A stretch of DNA of 64,000 nt. Origin: Gaiellasilicea sp033857955 (GTDB lineage Bacteria > Actinomycetota > Thermoleophilia > Gaiellales > Gaiellaceae). Position numbers and translations under genes: made by a program. The notes below the pieces were generated by a model. That model was not told the DNA's origin, searched no databases, and worked only from the letters and a program-made list of their open reading frames with translations. Shown in pieces: positions 52,852 through 60,347 of the stretch (the first letter of the stretch is position 1; every line of letters begins with the position of its first letter). The DNA is taken from NCBI GenBank assembly GCA_033857955.1, contig JAWVCW010000002.1, forward strand, positions 17,962 through 81,961, read 5' to 3'.

Positions 52852-53421
52852 CTAGGAGTTGCGCTTGAGCGCGGACGGCACGCCGACGAGCGACGAGAGC
52901 AGCGCGCGAAACTCGGCCGGCCGCATCGACGCGGACTCGTCGGTCGGCGACGTGGGCCGGTAGCTGTTGTCCTTCGACGGCCAGTACGCCCACGCGACCA
53001 TGGAGGAGAAGCGTTCGCATCCGTTCGCGCCGTGCGAGAGACTGGCGGCCTCGTAACACCAGGCGTTGCCTCCGAGCCGCTCCTGGAGCAGAGCGCGGCG
53101 CGGCGCGTCGAGCACCTGGAAGTCGACCTGGTGCGCGTACTCGTCCATGACGGTCGCCCAGGCAAATCGGCCGGCGCCGAGCAGGCCGCGGTCGAGCCAG
53201 ATGTCGCCGGGCGTCGAGTGCGAGACACCATAGGGGCCGACGTGGATCGTGACGTGCTCCGGAGCGATGCCCCAGTCGAACGAGCTCGCGTTGAGCGCGG
53301 CGCGCACTGTCGAGCGCTCGGCCGGCCCGGCCCCGTCGAAGCCGTAATTGCCGCCGCCCGCGAGGGCGGACGCCGGCAGGACGAGAGCAGTTACCGCAAG
53401 GGCTGCGAGTCGGCGAAGCAT
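52852..53421 (-). CDS. Secreted protein with metallopeptidase-like EYAHQVDF motif
   Basis: 189 residues from ATG 53421, the start of a clean signal peptide (RRLAALAVTALVLPASALAG); the longer reading to 53463 adds a basic tail. Mature part: FDWGIAPEHVTIHVGP, then ATVMDEYAHQVDFQ, where Glu, His and Asp are arranged as in some small secreted metallopeptidases, and a Cys pair (NAWCYEAAS, ANGCERF). Function not known; peptidase activity is only suggested by the motif. Confidence 0.75.
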   Translation of the reverse strand: MLRRLAALAVTALVLPASALAGGGNYGFDGAGPAERSTVRAALNASSFDWGIAPEHVTIHVGPYGVSHSTPGDIWLDRGLLGAGRFAWATVMDEYAHQVDFQVLDAPRRALLQERLGGNAWCYEAASLSHGANGCERFSSMVAWAYWPSKDNSYRPTSPTDESASMRPAEFRALLSSLVGVPSALKRNS

Positions 53422-53523
53422 CTGCTCTGTTCGTCGTCCGGAGCCGCCCGGGCGTGTATCCACGCTCCCGCTTTGCCCACCGCTCGATTCAGCGAAACGT
53501 CCATCACCCGAATCGGGGATGGC

Positions 53524-54222
53524 TCAGCCGGGCGGACGGAGCGTTGCGAACGGATCGGTGATCTCCAGCTGCGTGACTCGGAACCGGTACATCTCCGCCG
53601 GCCGGCCGCCGGCGCGCCCGGGCTCACGGCGCGATCCCGTCGCCTCGAGCACGTTGCGCCGAAGCAGCACGCGCTTCAGGTTCGTCGCCGAGACGTCGTG
53701 TCCGAGAGCCGCCGCATAGAGGTTGCGCAGCTCGGAGAGCGTGAATGAGGGCGGCGCGAGCGCGAAGCCGACGTTCGTGTAGGAGAGCTTTCCGCGGAGC
53801 CGCTCGCGGCCCGCGAGCACGATCTCGCCGTGGTCGAAGGCGAGCGCGGGCAGGTCGTCGACCGGCTGCCAGGCAGTGTCCGCCGGCAATTGTGGATCGA
53901 CGCCGGCCGGGACGAGGCCGAGGAACGCCGTGGCGAGCTCCCGTTGCGCGGGGTTGCGGCCGGGCTCGCTCCACGAGCCGAGCTGCTCCAGGTGCGCGAC
54001 CTCGCGCACATCGACCTTCGCCGCGAGGTGTCGGCGGATCGAGCTCTCGAGCGTCTCGTCGGGCTCGACCGTGCCTCCCGGCAGTGCCCAGGCGCCCGCA
54101 TCGGGCTCGCGCGCGCGCTGCCAGAGCAGGGCTTGCAGCAGCCCGTCTCGAACCTGCAGCACGACCGCGAGCGTGACCTGGACAGGGGGTGTGGTAGGAT
54201 CGGCCCCAGGTTTGTGCCTCAC
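53524..54222 (-). CDS. NrtR-like regulator with degenerate Nudix domain
   Basis: 232 residues, GTG start. Residues ~12-145 are a Nudix fold (LAVVLQVRDG, WALPGG), but the Nudix box GGTVEPDETLESSIRRHLAA (49-68) lacks the REUxEE catalytic glutamates (it reads RHLAAK). A winged helix-turn-helix follows (about 150-232, FTLSELRNLYAAALGHDV). This pairing of a non-catalytic Nudix ligand domain with DNA binding is typical of NrtR repressors of NAD metabolism, which bind ADP-ribose. A TAAGTT box seven bases before the GTG suggests a leaderless transcript. Confidence 0.85.
   Translation of the reverse strand: MRHKPGADPTTPPVQVTLAVVLQVRDGLLQALLWQRAREPDAGAWALPGGTVEPDETLESSIRRHLAAKVDVREVAHLEQLGSWSEPGRNPAQRELATAFLGLVPAGVDPQLPADTAWQPVDDLPALAFDHGEIVLAGRERLRGKLSYTNVGFALAPPSFTLSELRNLYAAALGHDVSATNLKRVLLRRNVLEATGSRREPGRAGGRPAEMYRFRVTQLEITDPFATLRPPG
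54173..54200 (+). promoter_or_regulatory. Candidate promoter for the BMP-family lipoprotein gene
   Basis: GTGACC (54173-54178) and TAGGAT (54195-54200) are 16 bases apart. It lies inside the start of the divergent NrtR-like gene; start near 54207 and ATG 54253. The 54201-54252 stretch between the two genes could hold an NrtR site; I see no clear palindrome. Confidence 0.4.
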
Positions 54223-54252
54223 AGTCTAAAACTTATCCGAAAGGCTCTCCTC

Positions 54253-55290
54253 ATGCGTCGTCCGCTTTCGCTGGTACTGCTCGTCTCGCTTCTCGTCCTC
54301 GCCGGCTGCGGCGGTTCCGACAACCAAGCCAGCCAGACGACGACGGCCGCGCCGGCGAAGAAGCCGATCCGCGTCGGGTTGATCACCGACCAGGGTCAGC
54401 TCGACGACAACGGCTTCAACGAGCTGGCGTTCCGGGGGCTCAAGCGGGCAGAGAAGGAGCTCGGGATCAAGGGCCGCGTGATCGAGTCGGCATCTGCGGC
54501 GGACTACATCCCGAACATGAGCTCGCTCGCCAGGGAAGGCTACGACCTCGTGATCGGGGTCGGCTTCGCACAGGGTGACGCGATCGGCAAGGTGGCGCAG
54601 AAGTTTCCGGACGTCGGGTTCGCGATCATCGACGTCGACCAGGCGTTCGTGCCCGGCAAGCCGAAGAACGTGCAGGGCCTGCTCTTCCGCGAGCAGGAGG
54701 TGGGCTACCTCGTCGGCTACCTCGCCGGGCTGCAGGAGAAGCGGCGCGACGGCGCCGACGTGGTCAGCGCGGTCGGCGGAATGAAGGAGCCGCCGGTCGA
54801 CCGGTTCGTCGCCGGCTACTTCGCCGGCGCCGAGAAGGCGGACCCCGGGATCAAGACACTGCTCGACTACTCGCAGGACTGGGACGATCAGGCCAAGTGC
54901 AAGGAGCTGGCGCTGAACCAGATCGCGCGCGGCTCGAACATCGTCTTCCAGGTCGCCGGCGGCTGCGGCCTCGGCGCTTTGAACGCTGCCGGCGAGCGCG
55001 GCCGCTGGGGCATCGGCGTCGATGCCGACCAGTCGTTCCTGGGCCCGCACATCCTCACGAGCGCCCAGAAGGGCGTCGACGCGGCGGTCTTCCTGACCAT
55101 CAAGGCGGTGCAGGACGGCAGCTGGAAGGGCGGCGGCAATGTGACCTTCGGCCTCAAGGAGGAGGGGGTGGGGCTCGGCAAGGTGAGCTCGAAGGTGCCG
55201 CAGGAGGACGTCGACAAGGTGGACGCGATCAAGCAGGACATCGCGGCCGGCACGATCACCGGCATCCCGACGACTGTCGGCAAGAGCTGA
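54253..55290 (+). CDS. BMP-family substrate-binding lipoprotein
   Basis: 345 residues. The lipobox (LLVLAGC) is followed by a Ser/Thr-rich linker and a periplasmic-binding fold beginning IRVGLITDQGQLDDNGFNEL, the signature of the basic membrane protein (BMP/Med) family, which binds nucleosides in known ABC systems. GVGFAQGDAIG and VDADQSFLGPHILTS are also typical. No ABC ATPase or permease gene is adjacent. It may serve a transporter encoded elsewhere. Divergent to the NrtR-like regulator. Confidence 0.93.
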   Translation: MRRPLSLVLLVSLLVLAGCGGSDNQASQTTTAAPAKKPIRVGLITDQGQLDDNGFNELAFRGLKRAEKELGIKGRVIESASAADYIPNMSSLAREGYDLVIGVGFAQGDAIGKVAQKFPDVGFAIIDVDQAFVPGKPKNVQGLLFREQEVGYLVGYLAGLQEKRRDGADVVSAVGGMKEPPVDRFVAGYFAGAEKADPGIKTLLDYSQDWDDQAKCKELALNQIARGSNIVFQVAGGCGLGALNAAGERGRWGIGVDADQSFLGPHILTSAQKGVDAAVFLTIKAVQDGSWKGGGNVTFGLKEEGVGLGKVSSKVPQEDVDKVDAIKQDIAAGTITGIPTTVGKS

Positions 55291-55310
55291 GACCGACATG
55301 TCCGTTCGGG

Positions 55311-55440
55311 CCATGACGGGGTCTGACCCCGTCATGGCCAGTGTCGACACGGCTGGTTTCGCCAAAACCGCTTGACCAGTCGATTTCGCCCAGAAGGCCA
55401 TGCCCTTCACGGACGTGTCGAGGGTCAGACCCCGTCGTGG
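55311..55440. mobile_element. MITE-like element with 19-base terminal inverted repeats
   Basis: The left end CCATGACGGGGTCTGACCC (55311-55329) matches the reverse complement of the right end (55422-55440) at 18 of 19 bases. The left end is also the first half of a perfect hairpin: 14-base arms 55309-55322 and 55326-55339 around CTG. The total span is 130 bases with no coding frame of note. GGGGTCTGACCCC-type palindromes recur in many bacterial genomes as REP-like repeats. A transposase-borne origin is inferred. Confidence 0.5.
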
Positions 55441-55445
55441 CTGTT

Positions 55446-55694
55446 TCAGCCGCCGGCGATCGCGGCGACGATCCGGATTCGGGATTTGGGCTCCACCGCG
55501 GCGCCGAGGTCCCCGGCGCGCTCGCCGTCGACGTAGACGTGCACGAGCGAGCGCACCTCGCCGCGCTCGTCGAGGACGAGATCCGAGACGGGCAGCCCGC
55601 GTAGGGCATCGCCGATCGTGGTCGCGTCGACCTCGAAGCGCTTCTGTCCGCCCGCCTCGGTGGCCAGCAGTCCGGGGAGGAGGACGATCGCCAC
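55446..55694 (-). CDS. MoaD/ThiS-like ubiquitin-fold protein
   Basis: 82 residues, GTG start. Beta-grasp pattern with the short strand-rich N-terminus (VLLPGLLATEAGGQKRFEV), the central LPVSDLVLDERGEVRSLVHVYVDG, and a C-terminal AAIAGG. The Gly-Gly end is the thiocarboxylate-forming or conjugating tail of sulfur-carrier proteins. It starts three bases after the stop of a BNR-repeat gene, so it is the second gene of that pair. It may be a sulfur carrier, or a ubiquitin-like modifier; no adenylating enzyme is in the window. Confidence 0.82.
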   Translation of the reverse strand: MAIVLLPGLLATEAGGQKRFEVDATTIGDALRGLPVSDLVLDERGEVRSLVHVYVDGERAGDLGAAVEPKSRIRIVAAIAGG

Positions 55695-55697
55695 GGG

Positions 55698-56756
55698 CTA
55701 CTGGAGCGCGGCGGCTTCGACCGAGAGGATCGGTGGCAGGTTCTCGGCGGCCACGACGACCTCGCCGTGCCGAAGCGCATAGACGTGGCCGCTCTGGGCG
55801 CCGACGTAGACCGCCTCGTCGTCCTGGCTCATCCCCTCGCGCAGCACGGCGACCCACGCCGGCTCGGCCGCGACGATGAGCTCCCAGCTCGCTCCCGCGT
55901 CGGCAGTCGTGTAGATCCCGAGTCGTCCGTCGCACGTGACCCGGTTCTCGGCGCCTTCCTCGGGGATGACGAACGCGCGGTCGGGGTCGCTTGGATCGAG
56001 TGCGAGGCCGAACCCGAATCCGGACGGAAGCCCGTTCCCTTCGAGGCGTTCCCAGCTCGCCCCGTGGTCGTCCGAGCGGTACACACCGCAGTGGTTCTGC
56101 TGCCACAGCCGCCCGGGCTTGCCGGGGTGGGCGAGCACCTTGTGCACGCACTGGCCCACCTCGGGATACGGATCCTCGGGCAGGAAGCATGCCTCCGTCC
56201 CCGCGTTCGCGGGCTGCCAGCTCTCGCCGCGGTCCTCGGTTCGGAAGACTCCGGCCGCCGAGATCCCGATCCACAGCCGCGCCGCGTCCTCCGGATCGAG
56301 CGTGATCGAGTGTGTGATCAAGCCGCCGGCGCCGGGCGCCCACTTCTCGCGGGTCTCGTGGTTGAGCACGCCGTCGTTCACCTGCCAGGTCGCGCCAGAA
56401 TCGTCGGAGCGGAAGAGCACGGCCGGCTCACCACCCAGCCAGAGGGTCTTCGGCTCCGAGGCGTGGCCGGGCTCGAGATGCCAGGTCGAGGCGAGCTTCA
56501 GCCCGCTCTCTTCCGGCAGGCCGAGGCCTTCCGAACGCTCCCACGTCCTGCCGAGATCGGTCGAGCGTTGCACGGTGCCCCCGTACACCCAGCTGTTGGC
56601 GCACGCGTACAGCGCTCCGTCGCGCGGATCGAGCGTTGCATGGTTGATCTGCCAGCCGGGCAGGAATGGCCCCTCGAGCTCGAACGACCGCCGTTCGTCG
56701 TCGCCGCGGATGAGAAAGAGCCCCTTCCGCGTTCCGATGAGGAGAAGAACGCCCAC
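55698..56756 (-). CDS. BNR/sialidase-like beta-propeller protein
   Basis: 352 residues, GTG start; a TAGGGT box sits six bases upstream. Repeated Asp-box units (SxDxGxxW) occur: STDLGRTWE, SDDSGATWQ, TEDRGESWQ, SDDHGASWE and TADAGASWE. They mark a beta propeller of the sortilin/VPS10 or photosynthesis-assembly-like type rather than a true sialidase. It has no signal peptide. Partner of the MoaD-like gene; the two are often found together in actinobacteria as far as I recall, function unknown. Confidence 0.85.
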   Translation of the reverse strand: MGVLLLIGTRKGLFLIRGDDERRSFELEGPFLPGWQINHATLDPRDGALYACANSWVYGGTVQRSTDLGRTWERSEGLGLPEESGLKLASTWHLEPGHASEPKTLWLGGEPAVLFRSDDSGATWQVNDGVLNHETREKWAPGAGGLITHSITLDPEDAARLWIGISAAGVFRTEDRGESWQPANAGTEACFLPEDPYPEVGQCVHKVLAHPGKPGRLWQQNHCGVYRSDDHGASWERLEGNGLPSGFGFGLALDPSDPDRAFVIPEEGAENRVTCDGRLGIYTTADAGASWELIVAAEPAWVAVLREGMSQDDEAVYVGAQSGHVYALRHGEVVVAAENLPPILSVEAAALQ

Positions 56757-56785
56757 GGGACGACCCTAACGACAAGGAGAACCAC

Positions 56786-57187
56786 GTGCCGAAGCTCACC
56801 GATGGTCAGGCTGCGTTCCTGCATGAGGAGCCGAACGTCGCCGTCGTCGCCGTGCTGCGTGAGGACGGAACGCCGCACCAGTCGGTCGTCTGGGTGGACT
56901 GGGACGGGGGGCACGTGCTGCTCAACCTGACCACGACCCGCAAGAAGCTCGAGTACATGCGGCGGGACCCGCGGGTGTCGGTGCTCGTGCTCGACCGGAA
57001 CAACCCGTTCCGGTGGATCGGGATCGAGGGGAAGGTCGCCGAGATCACGACCGAGGGAGCCTACGAGCACATCGTCAGGCAGGCGGGCGTCTACCTCGGC
57101 AAGGAGGAGTACCCGCTCAAGGAAGGGGAGCAGCGAGTCCTCGTGCGGATCGCACCCGAGCGGGTAGAGCCCATCGGAGTCGAATAG
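56786..57187 (+). CDS. PPOX-class F420/FMN-binding split-barrel protein
   Basis: 133 residues, GTG six bases after AAGGAG. The split-barrel pattern AVVAVLREDGTPHQSVVWVDWDG and TTRKKLEYMRRDPRVSVLVLD, with the basic KK-x-x-x-x-RRD region, matches the FDOR-B group of actinobacterial F420-dependent reductases. It would transfer hydride between F420 and a small substrate. It stands alone, divergent from the BNR pair and convergent with the amine oxidase. Confidence 0.88.
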   Translation: MPKLTDGQAAFLHEEPNVAVVAVLREDGTPHQSVVWVDWDGGHVLLNLTTTRKKLEYMRRDPRVSVLVLDRNNPFRWIGIEGKVAEITTEGAYEHIVRQAGVYLGKEEYPLKEGEQRVLVRIAPERVEPIGVE

Positions 57188-58723
57188 CTAGGCGAGGTCG
57201 GCGAGGATCTCGTCCGCGGCGCGCTCGCCCGACTCGACCGCTCCGTTGAGGTACCCCTGGTAGTCAAGCGACGTGTGCTCGCCGGCGAAATGGCAGTTCC
57301 CTTGCTGCTCGCTCTCGACGCCGCCGAAGCGCGTGTATTGCCCGACCTTCCAGTAGGCGTACGAGCCTCTCGTCCATTCGTAGCCGGGCCAGTAATCGAG
57401 CGTCGCGCGGCCGTTCCACCGTTTCGTGATCCCGGGCAGGACGGGCTCGATCTGCGCCAGAAACTGCTTCGCGCGCGACGAGGGCGTCCCGAAGCCGAAG
57501 CTCGCACCGATCGTGCCGCCGGTGTAGTCGACGAGGATGCCGGCCTTCCCGGGCTGCGCTCGCGTGACCTCCCACGTGTTCTGGTACCCCGTGTCAGCGT
57601 AGGTCTCGCCGTTCGAGCCGAGGTCGCGCCAGTGACGGCGGTCGAACTGGACGTGGAGCTTCGAGTTCGTGCCCATGCCCTGCTCGGCGATCGCGGTTCG
57701 CTTTCGGTTCGAGAAGCCGGCCCTCGAGATGTCGACCGACCGCCGGATGATCGCGAAGGGGAGTGCGAGCACCACTTTGTCGGCGCTTACCTCCCTGGTT
57801 CTGCCGTGCTCTCGGAAGCCCAGCGAGAAATCGCCGCTGGAGCGCTGGGCGACGGAAACGAGCTCGGAGTCGTAGGTGATGTCGTCGCCGAGCTCGGATG
57901 CAAGTGCGGCGGGAACCTGGTCGTTTCCTCCGGCGACGTGGAAGCGTTCGTCGGACTCGCCGAAGATCCTGAGCTTGGGCCCGGAGTATCCGAGCAGGTA
58001 GAGCAGGTTGAGCGAGCTCTGCACCGCCGAGTCCGCGCCGTATTCGATCGTGTAGGCCACGTCGAGCAGCTGTCCGAGGCGCGAGGAGTTGCCGCCCGGA
58101 ATCGTCGCCTCGATCCAGTGGGTGATCGACATCGCGTCGAGCTCACGGCCTCGCGGCGTCGAGTTGTAGTAGGTCGTCGGGTAGTCGGCGTCGGTCACGT
58201 CCTGGTCGATCGCGGGCCACGCGACCTTGAAGTCGGCCGCCATCTGCTTGAAGGTGTACGGCCTGCCGTCGAAGAAGCCGAGGATGTCGGTGCCCTTCTG
58301 CTCTGCCCGGGGCAGGTCGTCCAGTCGGAAGCCGAGCTCGCGCACGAGGCCCCGCATCGCGTCATGGCCCGTGTCGATGAACTCGCCGCCGTGCTCGGCG
58401 ATCTGCTCGTCCGCGAAGGCGCCGCGGATCGTCCAGCAACGTCCGCCGGCCCGCTCCGAGGCCTCGTGGAGCTCCACGCGGTGACCGGCCTGTCGCAGGC
58501 GATAGGCGCACGTCAGGCCGGCGAGCCCCGCCCCGACGACCACGATGTTCGGTCCGCCGAATGCCTGCGCGGACCCGGCGAGCCTGCCGAGTGCGGTCAG
58601 GCCGAACGCCGCGACACCCGCCTCCTTCACGAACGTCCTGCGAGTCGTGCGACGTGGGTCGGCATCGGCGGCGGCCGCCAGCGCGGCGTCCTGAACGGCT
58701 CGAGCGAGCGGCGTCCGTGCCAT
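57188..58723 (-). CDS. Tat-exported flavin amine oxidase
   Basis: 511 residues from ATG 58723; the reading to 58798 adds a stretch without the signal pattern. A twin-arginine signal (RRTTRRTFVKEAGVAAFGLT) directs export in folded, FAD-loaded form. The Rossmann FAD loop IVVVGAGLAGLTCAYRLRQ and the GGR (GGRCW) site are intact, and FAGEHTSLDYQGYLNGAVES is the C-terminal FAD strand of monoamine/polyamine oxidases. Extracytoplasmic oxidation of amines fits the polyamine genes divergent from it. Confidence 0.9.
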   Translation of the reverse strand: MARTPLARAVQDAALAAAADADPRRTTRRTFVKEAGVAAFGLTALGRLAGSAQAFGGPNIVVVGAGLAGLTCAYRLRQAGHRVELHEASERAGGRCWTIRGAFADEQIAEHGGEFIDTGHDAMRGLVRELGFRLDDLPRAEQKGTDILGFFDGRPYTFKQMAADFKVAWPAIDQDVTDADYPTTYYNSTPRGRELDAMSITHWIEATIPGGNSSRLGQLLDVAYTIEYGADSAVQSSLNLLYLLGYSGPKLRIFGESDERFHVAGGNDQVPAALASELGDDITYDSELVSVAQRSSGDFSLGFREHGRTREVSADKVVLALPFAIIRRSVDISRAGFSNRKRTAIAEQGMGTNSKLHVQFDRRHWRDLGSNGETYADTGYQNTWEVTRAQPGKAGILVDYTGGTIGASFGFGTPSSRAKQFLAQIEPVLPGITKRWNGRATLDYWPGYEWTRGSYAYWKVGQYTRFGGVESEQQGNCHFAGEHTSLDYQGYLNGAVESGERAADEILADLA

Positions 58724-58833
58724 GCTCGAGACGATGAACCTGCCGTGGTCGAACCGCAATGTCCGAGCGGGCTGATTGCAGGCCCGCTCTATGGACACTG
58801 CGGCCTATGAACGGTGTCTTCGCGGCTTCGAAC

Positions 58834-58863
58834 TTGTCCATGCGGTCGAATGAGAGCTAGGCT
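58834..58863 (+). promoter_or_regulatory. Candidate promoter for the polyamine operon
   Basis: TTGTCC (58834-58839) and TAGGCT (58858-58863) with an 18-base spacer. Transcription would start near 58870, leaving a 27-base leader with a GGAGG ribosome site before GTG 58897. Confidence 0.5.
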
Positions 58864-58896
58864 CGCGCCGAGATCCCCCTGAACGGAGGCTGCAGC

Positions 58897-60345
58897 GTGA
58901 GCGTGTCGGTGACCAGGTACAAGAACTTCGTTGGCGGCGAGTTCATCGACTCCGCCTCCGGCGAGACGATGGAGGTGCTCAACCCCTCGACCGGCGAGAC
59001 GATCGCCGAGGTTCCGCGGTCGACGGCGGAGGACGTCGAGCGTGCCGTCCAGGCCGCCCAGAAGGCGCTGCCGGCTTGGCTCGACAAGACCCCCAAGGAC
59101 CGCATGGAGCTGCTGCTGAAGCTGGCGGACGTGCTCGACGAGCATGCGGACGAGCTGACGCGGCTGGAGTCCCAGAACGTGGGCAAGCCGATGTCGATCG
59201 CCGGCGACGAGGTGCCGTTCTCGGCCGACAACCTCCGCTTCTTCGCCGGGGCAGCACGAACGCTCGAGGGCAAGGCCGCGGGCGAGTACGTCGAGGGCTA
59301 CACGTCGATCATCCGGCGGGAGCCGCTCGGGATCGTGGCTGGGATCACCCCCTGGAACTACCCGCTGATGATGGCCGTCTGGAAGCTGGGGCCTGCCCTC
59401 GCCGCCGGCAACGTCCAGATCCTCAAGCCGGCGGAGCAAACGCCGCTGACCACCCTTCGCTTCGTCGAGCTGGCGCAGGAGTTCCTGCCGCCGGGCGTGC
59501 TCCAGGTCGTCACCGGCGACGGAGTGCCCGTCGGCGACACACTCGTGCGGCATCCGGAGATCCGCCTGGTCTCGCTCACCGGCGACGTCGCCACCGGCAG
59601 GCTGATCGCGAAGAACGCGGCCGAGAGCAACCTCAAGCGCGTGCACCTGGAGCTCGGCGGCAAGGCGCCGATGATCGTCCTCGACGACGCGGACCCCGCG
59701 CAGGTCGCCGAGGCGATCAAGATCGGCGGCTACTGGAACTCGGGCCAGGACTGCACGGCCTCCTCGCGGATCATCGTGCACGAGCGGATCTACGACGACG
59801 TGCTCTCCGAGACGGTGAAGGTGCTCGAGGCGATGAAGGTGGCCGATCCGGCCGAGGGCGACGATGTCGATATGGGCCCCGTCATTTCGCGCGAGCAGCA
59901 GGAGCGCGTGCTCGGCTTTCTCGAGCGGGCCGTCGACGCGAAGGCGACGGTCGTGACCGGAGGAGAGGCCGTGGGCGACCGCGGCTTCTTCGTCAAGCCG
60001 ACCGTCGTCGTGGACGTCGAGCAGGACTCCGAGATCGTCCAGAACGAGGTGTTCGGCCCGGTGGTGACCGTGCAGCGCTTCGGCTCGGACGACGAGGCGA
60101 TCGCGATGGCGAACGGCGTCCGGTACGGCCTCGCCTCGTCGGTCTTCAGCCGCGACGTCGGCCGGGCCCTGGCCGCGGCGCGGAAGCTCGAGTTCGGCAC
60201 CGTCTGGGTGAACGAGCACCTCTTCCCGCTCGCGTCGGAGATGCCGCACGGCGGCTTCAAGGAGTCCGGCTACGGCAAGGACATGTCGCTCTACTCGATG
60301 GAGGAGTACACGCGGATCAAGCACGTCGCGGTGAAGCTCTCCTGA
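58897..60345 (+). CDS. Gamma-aminobutyraldehyde-type dehydrogenase
   Basis: 482 residues, GTG after GGAGG. NAD-binding TPWNYPLMMAVWKLGPALAA, catalytic Glu in LELGGK and the Cys in NSGQDC define the aldehyde dehydrogenase superfamily. The NSGQDCTA sequence and length resemble PatD/YdcW gamma-aminobutyraldehyde dehydrogenases, which complete putrescine breakdown. It lies with a class III transaminase and a spermidine/putrescine-type importer, supporting a polyamine role. The exact substrate is not proved. Confidence 0.92.
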   Translation: MSVSVTRYKNFVGGEFIDSASGETMEVLNPSTGETIAEVPRSTAEDVERAVQAAQKALPAWLDKTPKDRMELLLKLADVLDEHADELTRLESQNVGKPMSIAGDEVPFSADNLRFFAGAARTLEGKAAGEYVEGYTSIIRREPLGIVAGITPWNYPLMMAVWKLGPALAAGNVQILKPAEQTPLTTLRFVELAQEFLPPGVLQVVTGDGVPVGDTLVRHPEIRLVSLTGDVATGRLIAKNAAESNLKRVHLELGGKAPMIVLDDADPAQVAEAIKIGGYWNSGQDCTASSRIIVHERIYDDVLSETVKVLEAMKVADPAEGDDVDMGPVISREQQERVLGFLERAVDAKATVVTGGEAVGDRGFFVKPTVVVDVEQDSEIVQNEVFGPVVTVQRFGSDDEAIAMANGVRYGLASSVFSRDVGRALAAARKLEFGTVWVNEHLFPLASEMPHGGFKESGYGKDMSLYSMEEYTRIKHVAVKLS

Positions 60346-60347
60346 CC

